Assembly (NCBI GenBank): GCA_017379955.1
Contig: JAFNVE010000007.1
Coordinates: 1 to 16,044, forward strand
Source: Tidjanibacter sp.
Lineage (GTDB): Bacteria > Bacteroidota > Bacteroidia > Bacteroidales > Rikenellaceae
DNA length: 16,044 nucleotides
Direction of reading: 5' to 3'
The translations under genes and the position numbers were made by a program. Shown here piece after piece: positions 7,495 to 14,792 of the stretch. The notes beneath the pieces were generated by a model, which was given only the letters and a program-made list of their open reading frames with translations, was not told the origin of the DNA and made no database searches. How positions within the stretch are numbered: the stretch's first letter is position 1; the number at the start of each line of letters is the position of its first letter.

Positions 7495-8863
7495 TGAGAT
7501 TGATAAGGTAAAGGGCGGCAAGAGCCATCTGGATAACTTTATCAAATATCTGAAAGAGCGTTTCGACCTGCGCGAAGATAGTGCTTCGGAGCAGGAGGTG
7601 GCCGAGAGAGTCGGTAGGGGAGTGGTCTTCAAGGGGACTAACCTTTGGGTACTTATCTTCGCCATTATGATTGCGTCGTTGGGTCTTAATGTGAACTCGA
7701 CGGCGGTGATTATTGGTGCTATGCTCATATCGCCCCTTATGGGTCCACTGATTGGTATCGGATTTTCGCTCGGTACCAATGACTTTGAGCTGTTGAAAAA
7801 TGCGATGCGCAACTTCCTGCTGATGGTGAGTGTGAGTATCGTAACCTCGACACTCTATTTTCTTATCTCGCCTATTACGGTGGCACAGAGTGAGTTGCTG
7901 GCACGAACTACCCCAACAACCTACGATGTGCTGATTGCACTCTTTGGTGGCTTGGCGGGTATGGTAGCCCTCACTCGCAAGGATCGTTCGTTTGTGGTGG
8001 TGGCTGGTGTGGCTATTGCTACTGCCCTTATGCCTCCTCTTTGTACGGCAGGCTATGGCATTGCTACGGGTCAGTTCCGTTATTTTATAGGTGCTTTCTA
8101 TCTCTTCTTTATCAACTCGCTCTTTATCTCGCTGGCAAGTTATATTATTGTTGCTCTGCTCCACTACCAAAAGAAGACACAGGTGGATAAGGAGAAAGAG
8201 AGACGAGTGCGTAAGATTATGTATGCGGTGATTGTGGTAACGATTGTGCCGAGTGTGATTTTGGCATACGGCATCATCCAGCGCACCTCATTTGAGGAGA
8301 ACGCCGACCGATATGTAACCTCCGTATTCCACTACAACGATACTATGCTCCTCGACTATCAGAAGAACTACCACTACGACAACCGTAGGTCGGAGATTGT
8401 GGTGCGACTGGTGGGTGAGCCACTCTCGCAGAGTGCTATCGACAATGCCCGCTCGCAGATGGAGAACTATGGCTTGAAGAATACCGACCTTGTTATCCGC
8501 CAAACCGACACTAAGGGCGAGAGTGTGGATGTTACAGCCCTGCAAAAGATTTATTCGGAACTCTTAGAGGAGAAAAATGCACAGATTGAGCGTTTGCAGA
8601 GCCGAGTGGCGTCGCTCTCTATTCCCGATACGCTGAGTGTGTCGGATATTTCGCGAGAGGCTGCACAGGTGGTTGATAATGTTGAGTCGCTCTCATTGTC
8701 CAAACATATAACCTACTCGGCAGAGGGTGTGCCTACGGATACACTCTTCTACTGCTTTGTAGAGCATAAGGATAGCCTTGCGGTCGATGTGGAGAGGCTC
8801 AGTGAGTGGCTGAAAGTGAGAATCAAGGCAGATGATTTGAGGGTGATTGTCAATAATGAGTAG
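7484..8863 (+). CDS. DUF389 family integral membrane protein
   Basis: From the ATG at 7484 the product has 459 residues (a second ATG follows at 7487). The core matches DUF389/TIGR00341, a poorly characterised inner-membrane family: a TNLWVLIFAIMIASLGLN stretch followed by STAVIIGAMLISPLMGPLIG (72-91), and GLAGMVALTRKDRS (156-169). I see about seven hydrophobic segments (53-70, 74-94, 110-130, 147-163, 169-190, 199-227, 244-264). A soluble C-terminal region of about 190 residues follows, with a likely short coiled coil near 355-385. No transport substrate or reaction is established. The start overlaps rsmI by 11 bases and the end overlaps the acyltransferase by 8, so expression should be tightly linked. 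Reading frames starting further upstream in this frame lie inside rsmI and are unlikely. Confidence 0.9.
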   Translation: MMNNEIDKVKGGKSHLDNFIKYLKERFDLREDSASEQEVAERVGRGVVFKGTNLWVLIFAIMIASLGLNVNSTAVIIGAMLISPLMGPLIGIGFSLGTNDFELLKNAMRNFLLMVSVSIVTSTLYFLISPITVAQSELLARTTPTTYDVLIALFGGLAGMVALTRKDRSFVVVAGVAIATALMPPLCTAGYGIATGQFRYFIGAFYLFFINSLFISLASYIIVALLHYQKKTQVDKEKERRVRKIMYAVIVVTIVPSVILAYGIIQRTSFEENADRYVTSVFHYNDTMLLDYQKNYHYDNRRSEIVVRLVGEPLSQSAIDNARSQMENYGLKNTDLVIRQTDTKGESVDVTALQKIYSELLEEKNAQIERLQSRVASLSIPDTLSVSDISREAAQVVDNVESLSLSKHITYSAEGVPTDTLFYCFVEHKDSLAVDVERLSEWLKVRIKADDLRVIVNNE

Positions 8864-9770
8864 TTACGAAGATAAGTATACACGGGGGCAGAAGATTGGT
8901 GCGTGGTGGCTGATGGCAGGATGTAAGGTCATCGGCTGGTTGCCCTATTGGTTTCTCTATCACTGCTTTGCGCCCTTTATCTACTTTGTGATGTACCGCC
9001 TGCTGGGCTATCGCAAGGGGGTTGTCCACGAGAATTTGGTTACCACATTTCCCGAAAAGAGTGCCGAGGAGATAGGGGAGATTGAACGGAAATTCTATCG
9101 TCACCTGTCGGAGATTGTGGTTGACACCCTCGACCTGGCAAGTATGCGCCACAAGGAGGTGATGCACCGACTCGAAATAGTGAACTTGGAGGAGCACAAG
9201 GAGGCCACCAAGGGCAAGGATTGGATTGCTGCTCTTGGCCACTACGGGTCGTGGGAGTTCTTCTGTGGCTACGGTCTGCAAGACAAACGTTCTACGGCTG
9301 TCGGGGTCTATCACCCGCTGAAAAATAAGGCATTTGACCTCTTCTATCGTCGTATGCGTCAGCATATTGGCGCAGACCCAACCCCTATGAAACTCTTGCT
9401 CCGCAGGTTGGTTGTGGCAAGGCGTGATGGTGAGAGATTTGTGGTGGGACTTATTGCAGACCAAGCACCACCTAAGAATTATGAGGTAGAACATTGGTAT
9501 AACTTCCTGGGTCGTCCCACAGCCTTTTTTGCAGGTATGGAGCATATCTGCGCAAAGTTTGGCACTCCTGTCTACTATCTTGACTTGGACAAGGTTAAGC
9601 CAGGTCACTACTCAGGCCACTTTGTACAGATTTACGATGGCGTGGAGGAGGTTGCCGAGCACGAGATAACACAACGCTATGCCGATGCGTTGAGTGATAC
9701 GATTCGTCGCAGACCCGAGTTGTGGCTCTGGTCGCACAAACGATGGAAACAACAACCAAAGAGTAACTAA
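8856..9770 (+). CDS. LpxL/HtrB-like lipid A biosynthesis acyltransferase
   Basis: This 304-residue protein belongs to the LPLAT/LpxL superfamily, which transfers acyl chains (usually from acyl-ACP) to lipid A precursors at the inner face of the inner membrane. The catalytic HxxxxE motif is HYGSWE (H129, E134). An N-terminal hydrophobic anchor (about 27-48) is present. The C-terminal RRRPELWLWSHKRWK (284-298) is typical of the family, as is the GLIADQAPP region (198-206) that follows the IGADPTPM segment. The ATG at 8856 overlaps the DUF389 stop by 8 bases; an upstream TTG at 8847 is less likely. The glycosyltransferase begins 4 bases after its stop. Bacteroidota commonly carry such enzymes for secondary acylation; whether this one acts as LpxL or on another lipid cannot be decided from sequence alone. 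Confidence 0.92.
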   Translation: MSSYEDKYTRGQKIGAWWLMAGCKVIGWLPYWFLYHCFAPFIYFVMYRLLGYRKGVVHENLVTTFPEKSAEEIGEIERKFYRHLSEIVVDTLDLASMRHKEVMHRLEIVNLEEHKEATKGKDWIAALGHYGSWEFFCGYGLQDKRSTAVGVYHPLKNKAFDLFYRRMRQHIGADPTPMKLLLRRLVVARRDGERFVVGLIADQAPPKNYEVEHWYNFLGRPTAFFAGMEHICAKFGTPVYYLDLDKVKPGHYSGHFVQIYDGVEEVAEHEITQRYADALSDTIRRRPELWLWSHKRWKQQPKSN

Positions 9771-9774
9771 GACC

Positions 9775-10782
9775 TTGAAAATCAATATAGTCATACTGAA
9801 TTGGAACGGTCGGAAGATGCTTGCCGAGTATCTCCCGAAGGTCGTTGCGACACTGCCTGACGGGGTGAGGCTCACGGTGGCCGATAATGGCTCGGAGGAT
9901 GACTCGCTCGTGTGGCTTGCGGAGAACTATCCCGAGGTAGAGAGGCTTGTGCTGGACCAAAACTATGGCTATGCGGGTGGGTATCGCAGGGCGTTGGAGA
10001 TGCTCTCGGATGATGTGTTTATTCTGCTCAATTCGGATGTTGCCCCTGCCGAGGGGTGGGTGGAGAGCCTTGTTGCTCCCTTTGCGGATGAGAGGGTGGC
10101 TGCCGCCTCGCCTAAGATTTTGTCGGTGGCTGAGCCTCAGCGGTTTGAGTATGCAGGTGCCTCGGGTGGCTTTATAGATTTGTTCGGCTATCCCTTCTGC
10201 CGTGGTCGCATATTGGCTACTGTGGAGTATGATGAGGGGCAGTACGACTCGCCTCGCTCGGTCTTTTGGGCCTCGGGTGCTTGCCTGGCTGTGAGGGCTA
10301 CGGCACTCAGGGAGGTCGGCTCGCTCGATGAACACTTCTTTGCCCATATGGAGGAGATTGACCTCTGCTGGCGACTGTGGAGTGCAGGGTGGCGAGTGAT
10401 GGTTGAGCCTCGCTCGGTGGTCTATCATCTGGGCGGTGGTACACTCCCCAATAACTCACCTCGCAAACTATACCTCAACTTCCGTAACTCGCTGGCTATG
10501 ATGTATAAAAATCTGCCTAAGAGGGGATTGTGGCGATTGTGGACGAGGATGGTGCTCGATGGAGGCTCGGCATTGGTCTACCTGCTGACAGGCAAGATGG
10601 ACTATTTCAGGGCTGTTTGGAATGCTCATCAGGATTTCCGCAAGATGCGCAGAGAGTATCTGCGAGCGGAACGCAAACGAGTGCAGAGCAGGGTAGTGGC
10701 TCAACCCGAAGGTATCTACCGTGGCTCGATATTGCTGAGATATCTGCTCGGCAAGAGGAGGTTTGAGGGAATCGGAGAGTAA
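9775..10782 (+). CDS. Family 2 glycosyltransferase (rhamnosyltransferase/WbbL-like)
   Basis: The 335-residue product has a GT-A fold family 2 pattern. Its N-terminus is KINIVILNWNG (2-12), followed by VADNGSEDDS (35-44), a nucleotide-sugar metal-binding-type NSDV (86-89), and MEEIDLCWRLWSAGW (192-206), which supplies the likely acidic catalytic residues. It resembles inverting rhamnosyl- or related transferases of O-antigen and surface glycan synthesis; the sugar and acceptor are unknown. A basic C-terminal helix region (about 289-307) may associate with the membrane surface. No ATG lies near the conserved N-terminus in this frame. The TTG at 9775, 4 bases after the acyltransferase stop, fits both the domain start and the operon spacing. 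An ORF reaching upstream to 9694 would lie inside the acyltransferase gene. It is the last gene of the unit, and a strong terminator begins at its stop codon. Confidence 0.92.
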   Translation: MKINIVILNWNGRKMLAEYLPKVVATLPDGVRLTVADNGSEDDSLVWLAENYPEVERLVLDQNYGYAGGYRRALEMLSDDVFILLNSDVAPAEGWVESLVAPFADERVAAASPKILSVAEPQRFEYAGASGGFIDLFGYPFCRGRILATVEYDEGQYDSPRSVFWASGACLAVRATALREVGSLDEHFFAHMEEIDLCWRLWSAGWRVMVEPRSVVYHLGGGTLPNNSPRKLYLNFRNSLAMMYKNLPKRGLWRLWTRMVLDGGSALVYLLTGKMDYFRAVWNAHQDFRKMRREYLRAERKRVQSRVVAQPEGIYRGSILLRYLLGKRRFEGIGE

Positions 10783-10822
10783 AAATAAAAGCGAGAAGAA
10801 AATCTCTTCTCGCTTTTATTTT
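10782..10822. terminator. Strong bidirectional terminator between convergent operons
   Basis: A perfect 18-bp stem pairs 10782-10799 with 10805-10822 around a 5-base loop. The core is GCGAGAAGA/TCTTCTCGC, and each arm ends in an A- or T-run, giving a U-tract in both directions. It serves the plus-strand glycosyltransferase operon and the minus-strand yajC unit, which converge here; the two stop codons are only about 60 bases apart. Confidence 0.92.
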
Positions 10823-10839
10823 GCTTAGGCGTAAAACTC

Positions 10840-11172
10840 CTACTGTTGCTGCAAGTCTGCGGGAGCCTGCATAACCATACTCTTGTCGATGCGGATGCTC
10901 ACGTTGTTGTCGACCTCCATCAGAATATAGCCCTCTTTTACCTCCTTAACGGTACCGTAGATACCACCAGCCGAGATAATCTTATCGCCACGTTTGAGGC
11001 CATCGCGGAATTTCTGCAACTCCTTCTGACGCTTCTGCTGAGGACGAATCATAAAGAGCCACATTACACCAAAGATGAGCACCATCATAATGAGGAAACT
11101 CATATTGCTACCAGCACCAGCAACGGGCTGTGCAGCCGGTGTTGCCTGCAAAAAAATAGTCATCATTGTCAT
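10840..11172 (-). CDS. yajC: Preprotein translocase accessory subunit YajC
   Basis: This 110-residue single-pass inner-membrane protein belongs to the SecDF-YajC accessory complex of the Sec translocon. It has one membrane segment (about 24-42) followed by the family signature IRPQQKRQKE (42-51). A small C-terminal domain contains GDKIISAGGIYGTVKEV (62-78) and ends in a Gln run. In-frame ATGs at 11172, 11166 and 11163 leave the exact start open by three codons; the first is used. It has its own canonical promoter, so it is not wholly dependent on the nusB-DUF1573 transcript. Confidence 0.95.
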   Translation of the reverse strand: MTMMTIFLQATPAAQPVAGAGSNMSFLIMMVLIFGVMWLFMIRPQQKRQKELQKFRDGLKRGDKIISAGGIYGTVKEVKEGYILMEVDNNVSIRIDKSMVMQAPADLQQQ

Positions 11173-11208
11173 TGTTTTATAAGTTATTAAATTGTTGTTT
11201 CAGTCCTA

Positions 11209-11240
11209 CAAAGTTAAAAAATCCCTCTCCGAAAAACAAA
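11209..11240 (-). promoter_or_regulatory. Canonical Bacteroidota promoter for yajC
   Basis: On the minus strand TTTG (11237-11240), 20 bases of spacer and TAACTTTG (11209-11216) match the Bacteroidota consensus exactly. The -7 box is identical to that of the promoter at 5592-5623. It lies in the 98-base gap between the DUF1573 gene and yajC. Confidence 0.7.
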
Positions 11241-11270
11241 TTCTCAGCCAAAACGAACAGAGAAGTGTCC

Positions 11271-11747
11271 CTATCGAACATCGGCAGTGATTACCAGATG
11301 GAGAGGCTCCTCGGAGAGCGATGTTGTCAGGTAGAGGTTCTGCACGAAACGACCACCATAGCCTGCCGAGTCGAAACGGACCTCAATCTCTCGTGTGCGC
11401 TTGCCCTGCACAGGCTCCGATGAGAACTCCGCGCCTACACATCCGCAGGTTGTGCGACTGCTGAGCAGTACCACAGGCACCTCCTCCTCGTTGCGCACCA
11501 CTACCTTGCGGGTCACTACCTCGCCAGCACCAACCCTACCCATATAGATGGTGTCAACGGCCTGCTTGGTGTTCAGTCGCTCGGCCGAGAGTTTGATGCC
11601 TTGTCGGGTGTTGTTGTGTGCGTGGTTGTGCTCGGTGCTCTCGGTGTGCTGGTGTTCAGCCTCGATAGCCTTGCGTATAGATTTGCCTCCGCAACCTACG
11701 CTGAGCAATGCCACAACAGCAATCAGAGTATAGTGTTTAACCTTCAT
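11271..11747 (-). CDS. DUF1573 domain lipoprotein with a His-rich linker
   Basis: The product has 158 residues. A lipoprotein signal with lipobox LSVGC (lipidated C19) puts it in the periplasm, anchored to a membrane. Residues 32-44 form a linker with five histidines in 13 positions, patterned HxH and HxHxH. A DUF1573 beta-sandwich domain (about 55-155) follows, with the diagnostic TTCGCVGAEFS segment (99-109). DUF1573 proteins are common in Bacteroidota, and their role is not established. The gene lies 15 bases after the nusB stop, so co-transcription is likely. The His-rich linker could bind Zn or Cu (inference). Confidence 0.9.
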   Translation of the reverse strand: MKVKHYTLIAVVALLSVGCGGKSIRKAIEAEHQHTESTEHNHAHNNTRQGIKLSAERLNTKQAVDTIYMGRVGAGEVVTRKVVVRNEEEVPVVLLSSRTTCGCVGAEFSSEPVQGKRTREIEVRFDSAGYGGRFVQNLYLTTSLSEEPLHLVITADVR

Positions 11748-11762
11748 CGCCGAAAGAGTATC

Positions 11763-12701
11763 TTAGAGCAGACCACGACCCATCTTGTTGATTTTGCCAC
11801 TCTCGTTAAGGTCGGTCACTGCCTTGTCAAGAATACCATTGATAAACTGAGGCGAGCCGAGGGTGCTGTAATAGCGCGAAATCTCGATATATTCATCAAG
11901 CGACACCTTAATAGGGATGTAGGGGAACTGAGTCAGCTCGGTGATAGCCACAGAGAGGATGATGATATCCATAAAGGCGATACGCTCCATATCCCAATTC
12001 TGTGTATACTTCTCCAGCAGGGCGATGTTCTCCGAGTGGGCTACCACGGCACGAGTAAAGAGGTCGGTGGCGAACTTCTCGTCATCCTCGTTCTTGAATT
12101 GGGGCAGGAGTGCCAACTGCTCTGCTTCGGGGCGCAACGCACGCAGGGTGCGCACAACCATAGTCAGCACATAGTCCAGGTCGTCTGCCCAATGGATGGA
12201 TATCTCCTCCAATGCCTGCTCCATCATCTCGTTATCCTGCACGCACTGCACAAAAATCTCCTCAACGACCGAGAGGTCGGCACGGAACGAAGTGCCCTCT
12301 GCCTGCATATACTTCTGGTAGAAGTCGCTCTGAATCATCTGTTCGTAGATGTGGCGTACCACCTCGGGCTGAGCACTCCAATCGAGTCCCTCCTTCTCGG
12401 TACGCTTGGTGAGTGCCTCGGTATGCTCGAAGATAGAGATAACCTTGCCCTCTACAAAGCGATAGTTGGGGTGAAGGTCGTCGTATGTGGGAAGTTTCTT
12501 GTTAAGACCAATCTCGATACGCTCGCGTGCATACTCTGCAAGTGCAGGGACGAGTGCAAGCATCTTGAAGTAGAGTTGGTAGGTGCTGTCGATAGAGTTT
12601 GTTAGATTCTTGGTGGCTACCGAGAGGGGAGTACCCTCCGATTTGAGATGTGAATAGAGTGATTTAATAACCTTAATTCTCAAAAATCTACGACTCAACA
12701 T
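11763..12701 (-). CDS. nusB: Transcription antitermination factor NusB (long Bacteroidota form)
   Basis: The product has 312 residues, about twice the length of E. coli NusB; this extended form is usual in Bacteroidota. The N-terminal MLSRRFLRIKVIKSLYS and the C-terminal helical core (about 205-305) match the family, especially NWDMERIAFMDIIILSVAITE (235-255), IPIKVSLDEYIEISRYYS (262-279) and GSPQFINGILDK (282-293). NusB pairs with NusE (S10) and binds boxA RNA during rRNA transcription. The frame extends to an upstream ATG at 12749, but the -7 box at 12739-12746 overlaps that extension and the MLSRR start is the conserved one. The DUF1573 gene follows after 15 bases. Confidence 0.95.
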   Translation of the reverse strand: MLSRRFLRIKVIKSLYSHLKSEGTPLSVATKNLTNSIDSTYQLYFKMLALVPALAEYARERIEIGLNKKLPTYDDLHPNYRFVEGKVISIFEHTEALTKRTEKEGLDWSAQPEVVRHIYEQMIQSDFYQKYMQAEGTSFRADLSVVEEIFVQCVQDNEMMEQALEEISIHWADDLDYVLTMVVRTLRALRPEAEQLALLPQFKNEDDEKFATDLFTRAVVAHSENIALLEKYTQNWDMERIAFMDIIILSVAITELTQFPYIPIKVSLDEYIEISRYYSTLGSPQFINGILDKAVTDLNESGKINKMGRGLL

Positions 12702-12738
12702 AATCTGAACTGTTTTATAATACTCTCTGTTTCGGGCG

Positions 12739-12769
12739 CAAAGATACACTTTTTAATTCCAAATTCAAA
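12739..12769 (-). promoter_or_regulatory. Bacteroidota promoter for nusB-DUF1573
   Basis: On the minus strand TTTG (12766-12769), 19 bases of spacer and TATCTTTG (12739-12746) fit the consensus. The -7 box is followed by CGCCC. It leaves a leader of about 30 bases before the nusB ATG. Confidence 0.68.
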
Positions 12770-12857
12770 CATTAAGAATCCAAAATGACTCCTCTACTCC
12801 CTACATAATTGGCGAAATGATGGCTCTTTTTCTCGCAAAGGCTCTGTTTCGCTCGGT

Positions 12858-14084
12858 CTACAACTTGAAACCGAACGAGAATTCGAGATATTCAGCCTTG
12901 ATGCTGTGCGACTTGATGGAGAAACCTACAAAAGCATTTCGGTTGGGGATGTAGTAACGAATACCGGCCTTCTCGTAGTGCCAACCACGCTCGCGGTCAC
13001 CTGCCTCCTTTGCCACCTCGCTGTTCACGCCCTTGTGACGATAGGGATATGCACCCACTGCAACGTGTACCGCCAAGTTGTGCCAATAGACCTCCTGAAC
13101 AACTGCCAAACCCAACGACAGAGGTTTGTAGCCGGGGCTGTTATCAACCTCCGCATCGCCATAGACAATTCGGTCGCTTGCCTCCAACTCCTTCATATTC
13201 GACGAGTAGAACATCTCTACATTAAGACCCGTAGCGTAGCGCAACGAGTAGCGATAGAGTGCCTCGAAACCCAAAGAGAGTTTGGGGTGTGCTTTGAGTT
13301 TAATCTGCTCTCTCTTTGCAGCGTCGGGCTCACGCTCAACAAGTGCGTTCCACTCCGCCATACAGGTATGCACACCGCCACCAATGGCAATGTTGTACTG
13401 CATACCACGCTCGTAGGAGATGGGGGTTGCAGGGGTGCGATAACGACGTGGGTCGTAGTCGAAAAGACGATAGCGGGCAAAAAGACCACCACCAACAGCA
13501 TTGAGTGCCTCGTTGGGGAGTGCCATACGGCCATTGGAGTAGTGACGAAACATCACATCGGCACCAATCTCCCAGCGTTTGCCCAGATGAATCTTAGCAA
13601 AACCACCCGCACCAAAGTATGCCATAACGGGCGAGCTGAGCCAATTGTTGCCCGGGTTACCTACGGGGTCGTATCGGGTGGGGTTGTAGGTCAGACCAAA
13701 GTCCAACTGATAGCCTGCCGAAAACCAATCTCTGCGCACGAGCGAACGCTCAAACGAGCCATAGAGCGAATATAGATTGGGGAACTTTGTCTGGTCCGAG
13801 AAACGGAAATCACCCATCGAGGCTACCGAAACACCAAAGTTAAGCAACGGATAACCAAACAGATAGTCGTAATAGTTGTCTTTCTCGGGAGTAGTCTGAA
13901 TACCAACTGCACCCTCGTAGGTCATATAACCGTATGAGGTCAGGTTGGGTCGTGTCTGCTCGATATCGTAACCATACCAGCCGTGCAACGAATAGGATAA
14001 ATCATCGCGAGTGGCTTGTGCCTCTGCGCCAAAATTGCTCACACAGAGCAGCGCGAAAATAAGTGCCAATAATCTTCTTTCCAT
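12858..14084 (-). CDS. PagL-like acyloxyacyl hydrolase (lipid A deacylase family) outer-membrane protein
   Basis: The 408-residue product has a signal peptide (about 1-24, ending EAQA) and many amphipathic beta-strands, as expected for an outer-membrane barrel. Residues 172-200 match the acyloxyacyl hydrolase/PagL signature: EIGADVMFRHYSNG then ALPNEALNAVGGG. H181 and S183 form the HxS catalytic pair. E192 is a candidate third residue, although its spacing from the serine differs from that remembered for Pseudomonas PagL. The protein is much longer than Pseudomonas PagL, but Bacteroidota homologues of about 360-400 residues are known to me. PagL enzymes remove the 3-O-linked acyl chain of lipid A; activity here is inferred. 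The C-terminus ends FSFGFKL. It has its own -7 box and lies 49 bases downstream of the CatA-like gene. Confidence 0.8.
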   Translation of the reverse strand: MERRLLALIFALLCVSNFGAEAQATRDDLSYSLHGWYGYDIEQTRPNLTSYGYMTYEGAVGIQTTPEKDNYYDYLFGYPLLNFGVSVASMGDFRFSDQTKFPNLYSLYGSFERSLVRRDWFSAGYQLDFGLTYNPTRYDPVGNPGNNWLSSPVMAYFGAGGFAKIHLGKRWEIGADVMFRHYSNGRMALPNEALNAVGGGLFARYRLFDYDPRRYRTPATPISYERGMQYNIAIGGGVHTCMAEWNALVEREPDAAKREQIKLKAHPKLSLGFEALYRYSLRYATGLNVEMFYSSNMKELEASDRIVYGDAEVDNSPGYKPLSLGLAVVQEVYWHNLAVHVAVGAYPYRHKGVNSEVAKEAGDRERGWHYEKAGIRYYIPNRNAFVGFSIKSHSIKAEYLEFSFGFKL

Positions 14085-14108
14085 CTCTCAAAAACCTAAA
14101 TTCGGCTG

Positions 14109-14116
14109 CAAATATA
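14109..14116 (-). promoter_or_regulatory. Candidate -7 promoter box for the PagL-like gene
   Basis: TATATTTG on the minus strand, followed by CAGCC, fits TAnnTTTG. It lies in the 49-base gap between the CatA-like stop and the PagL-like ATG. No TTTG is present at the ideal distance, so the call rests on the -7 box and its position. Confidence 0.5.
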
Positions 14117-14133
14117 GGGTTTTTTCACAAAGA

Positions 14134-14757
14134 TTATATCTTTACCCCATCAATCTCCCTCTGCAAGCGGTCAAGGAACTTCGCTGCGTGACCTCCATCC
14201 ATCTGGGTGTGGTGAAATTGGAACGATACGCTCAGCGTGGTCTTAAACAAGCCTCGCTTGTACTTGCCCCAAATCATAAACGGATTGTTGAAAACGCCGC
14301 TATACATACCCACAGCTCCATCTATCTCGTACTGCGCCAAGGCCGAAGTGCCGATAACCATACTCTCGGTCGAGAGGTCGTGGTCGGTGCAACTCTCCGC
14401 CACTTGCTGTGTAAAGCGCAGATAGTCGCTGCCAAATTGCCCCAAATCCTCATTAAAAGGCAGGTCGCACGAACTCACCTCGCCCGCCGAGTTGGCAACA
14501 ATGGTGTTTACAGCGATGGTGTCGTACTGCATCAACTTGTCGCCGACGGGCAACAGATAAAACTCCTTGACTTGCGAGGCGGCACGACCGATGCAATAAC
14601 ACATCAGCATATTGAATTTCAGCCTTCGCTCGCGGCTAATTTTCACGAGGCGTGATACATCGAGTGTCTTAAAAAATGTAACCATCGGATTGGGTGCCTG
14701 CATCCACATCTCAAAGGCGTATGCACGTGTTGTCTCTCGGGGATTTATCTCTCTCAT
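14134..14757 (-). CDS. CatA-like (chloramphenicol acetyltransferase family) O-acetyltransferase
   Basis: The 207-residue product matches the trimeric CAT family, which transfers acetyl from acetyl-CoA to a hydroxyl. The active-site signature is HHTQMDGGH (182-190): H183 corresponds to the catalytic histidine and D187 to the structural aspartate. The FNMLMCYCIGRAA helix (48-60), the central MVIGTSAL strand (133-140) and SVSFQFHH fit the fold. The length is slightly below classical CAT (about 213-220). Proteins of this kind are common in Bacteroidota and are often labelled chloramphenicol acetyltransferase with no shown resistance, so the natural acceptor is unknown. The frame runs 80 codons further upstream to a GTG at 14997, but a -7 box at 14785-14792 lies inside that stretch and homology begins at REINPRETTRAYAFEMW. 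The ATG at 14757 is therefore used. Confidence 0.87.
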   Translation of the reverse strand: MREINPRETTRAYAFEMWMQAPNPMVTFFKTLDVSRLVKISRERRLKFNMLMCYCIGRAASQVKEFYLLPVGDKLMQYDTIAVNTIVANSAGEVSSCDLPFNEDLGQFGSDYLRFTQQVAESCTDHDLSTESMVIGTSALAQYEIDGAVGMYSGVFNNPFMIWGKYKRGLFKTTLSVSFQFHHTQMDGGHAAKFLDRLQREIDGVKI

Positions 14758-14784
14758 AGCTATAATTTTTTTGATAAAGGGTCG

Positions 14785-14792
14785 CAAAGGTA
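14785..14792 (-). promoter_or_regulatory. Candidate -7 promoter box for the CatA-like gene
   Basis: TACCTTTG on the minus strand, followed by CGACC, matches TAnnTTTG 27 bases ahead of the start codon. A TTTG further upstream is only 12 bases away, which is too close to serve as a canonical -33 element. Confidence 0.5.

Noticed and set aside
6799..7812. Minus-strand open frame of 337 codons opposite rsmI and the DUF389 gene.
   Set aside because: It is antisense to two well-supported genes, has no recognisable motif, and has no promoter of its own that I can see.
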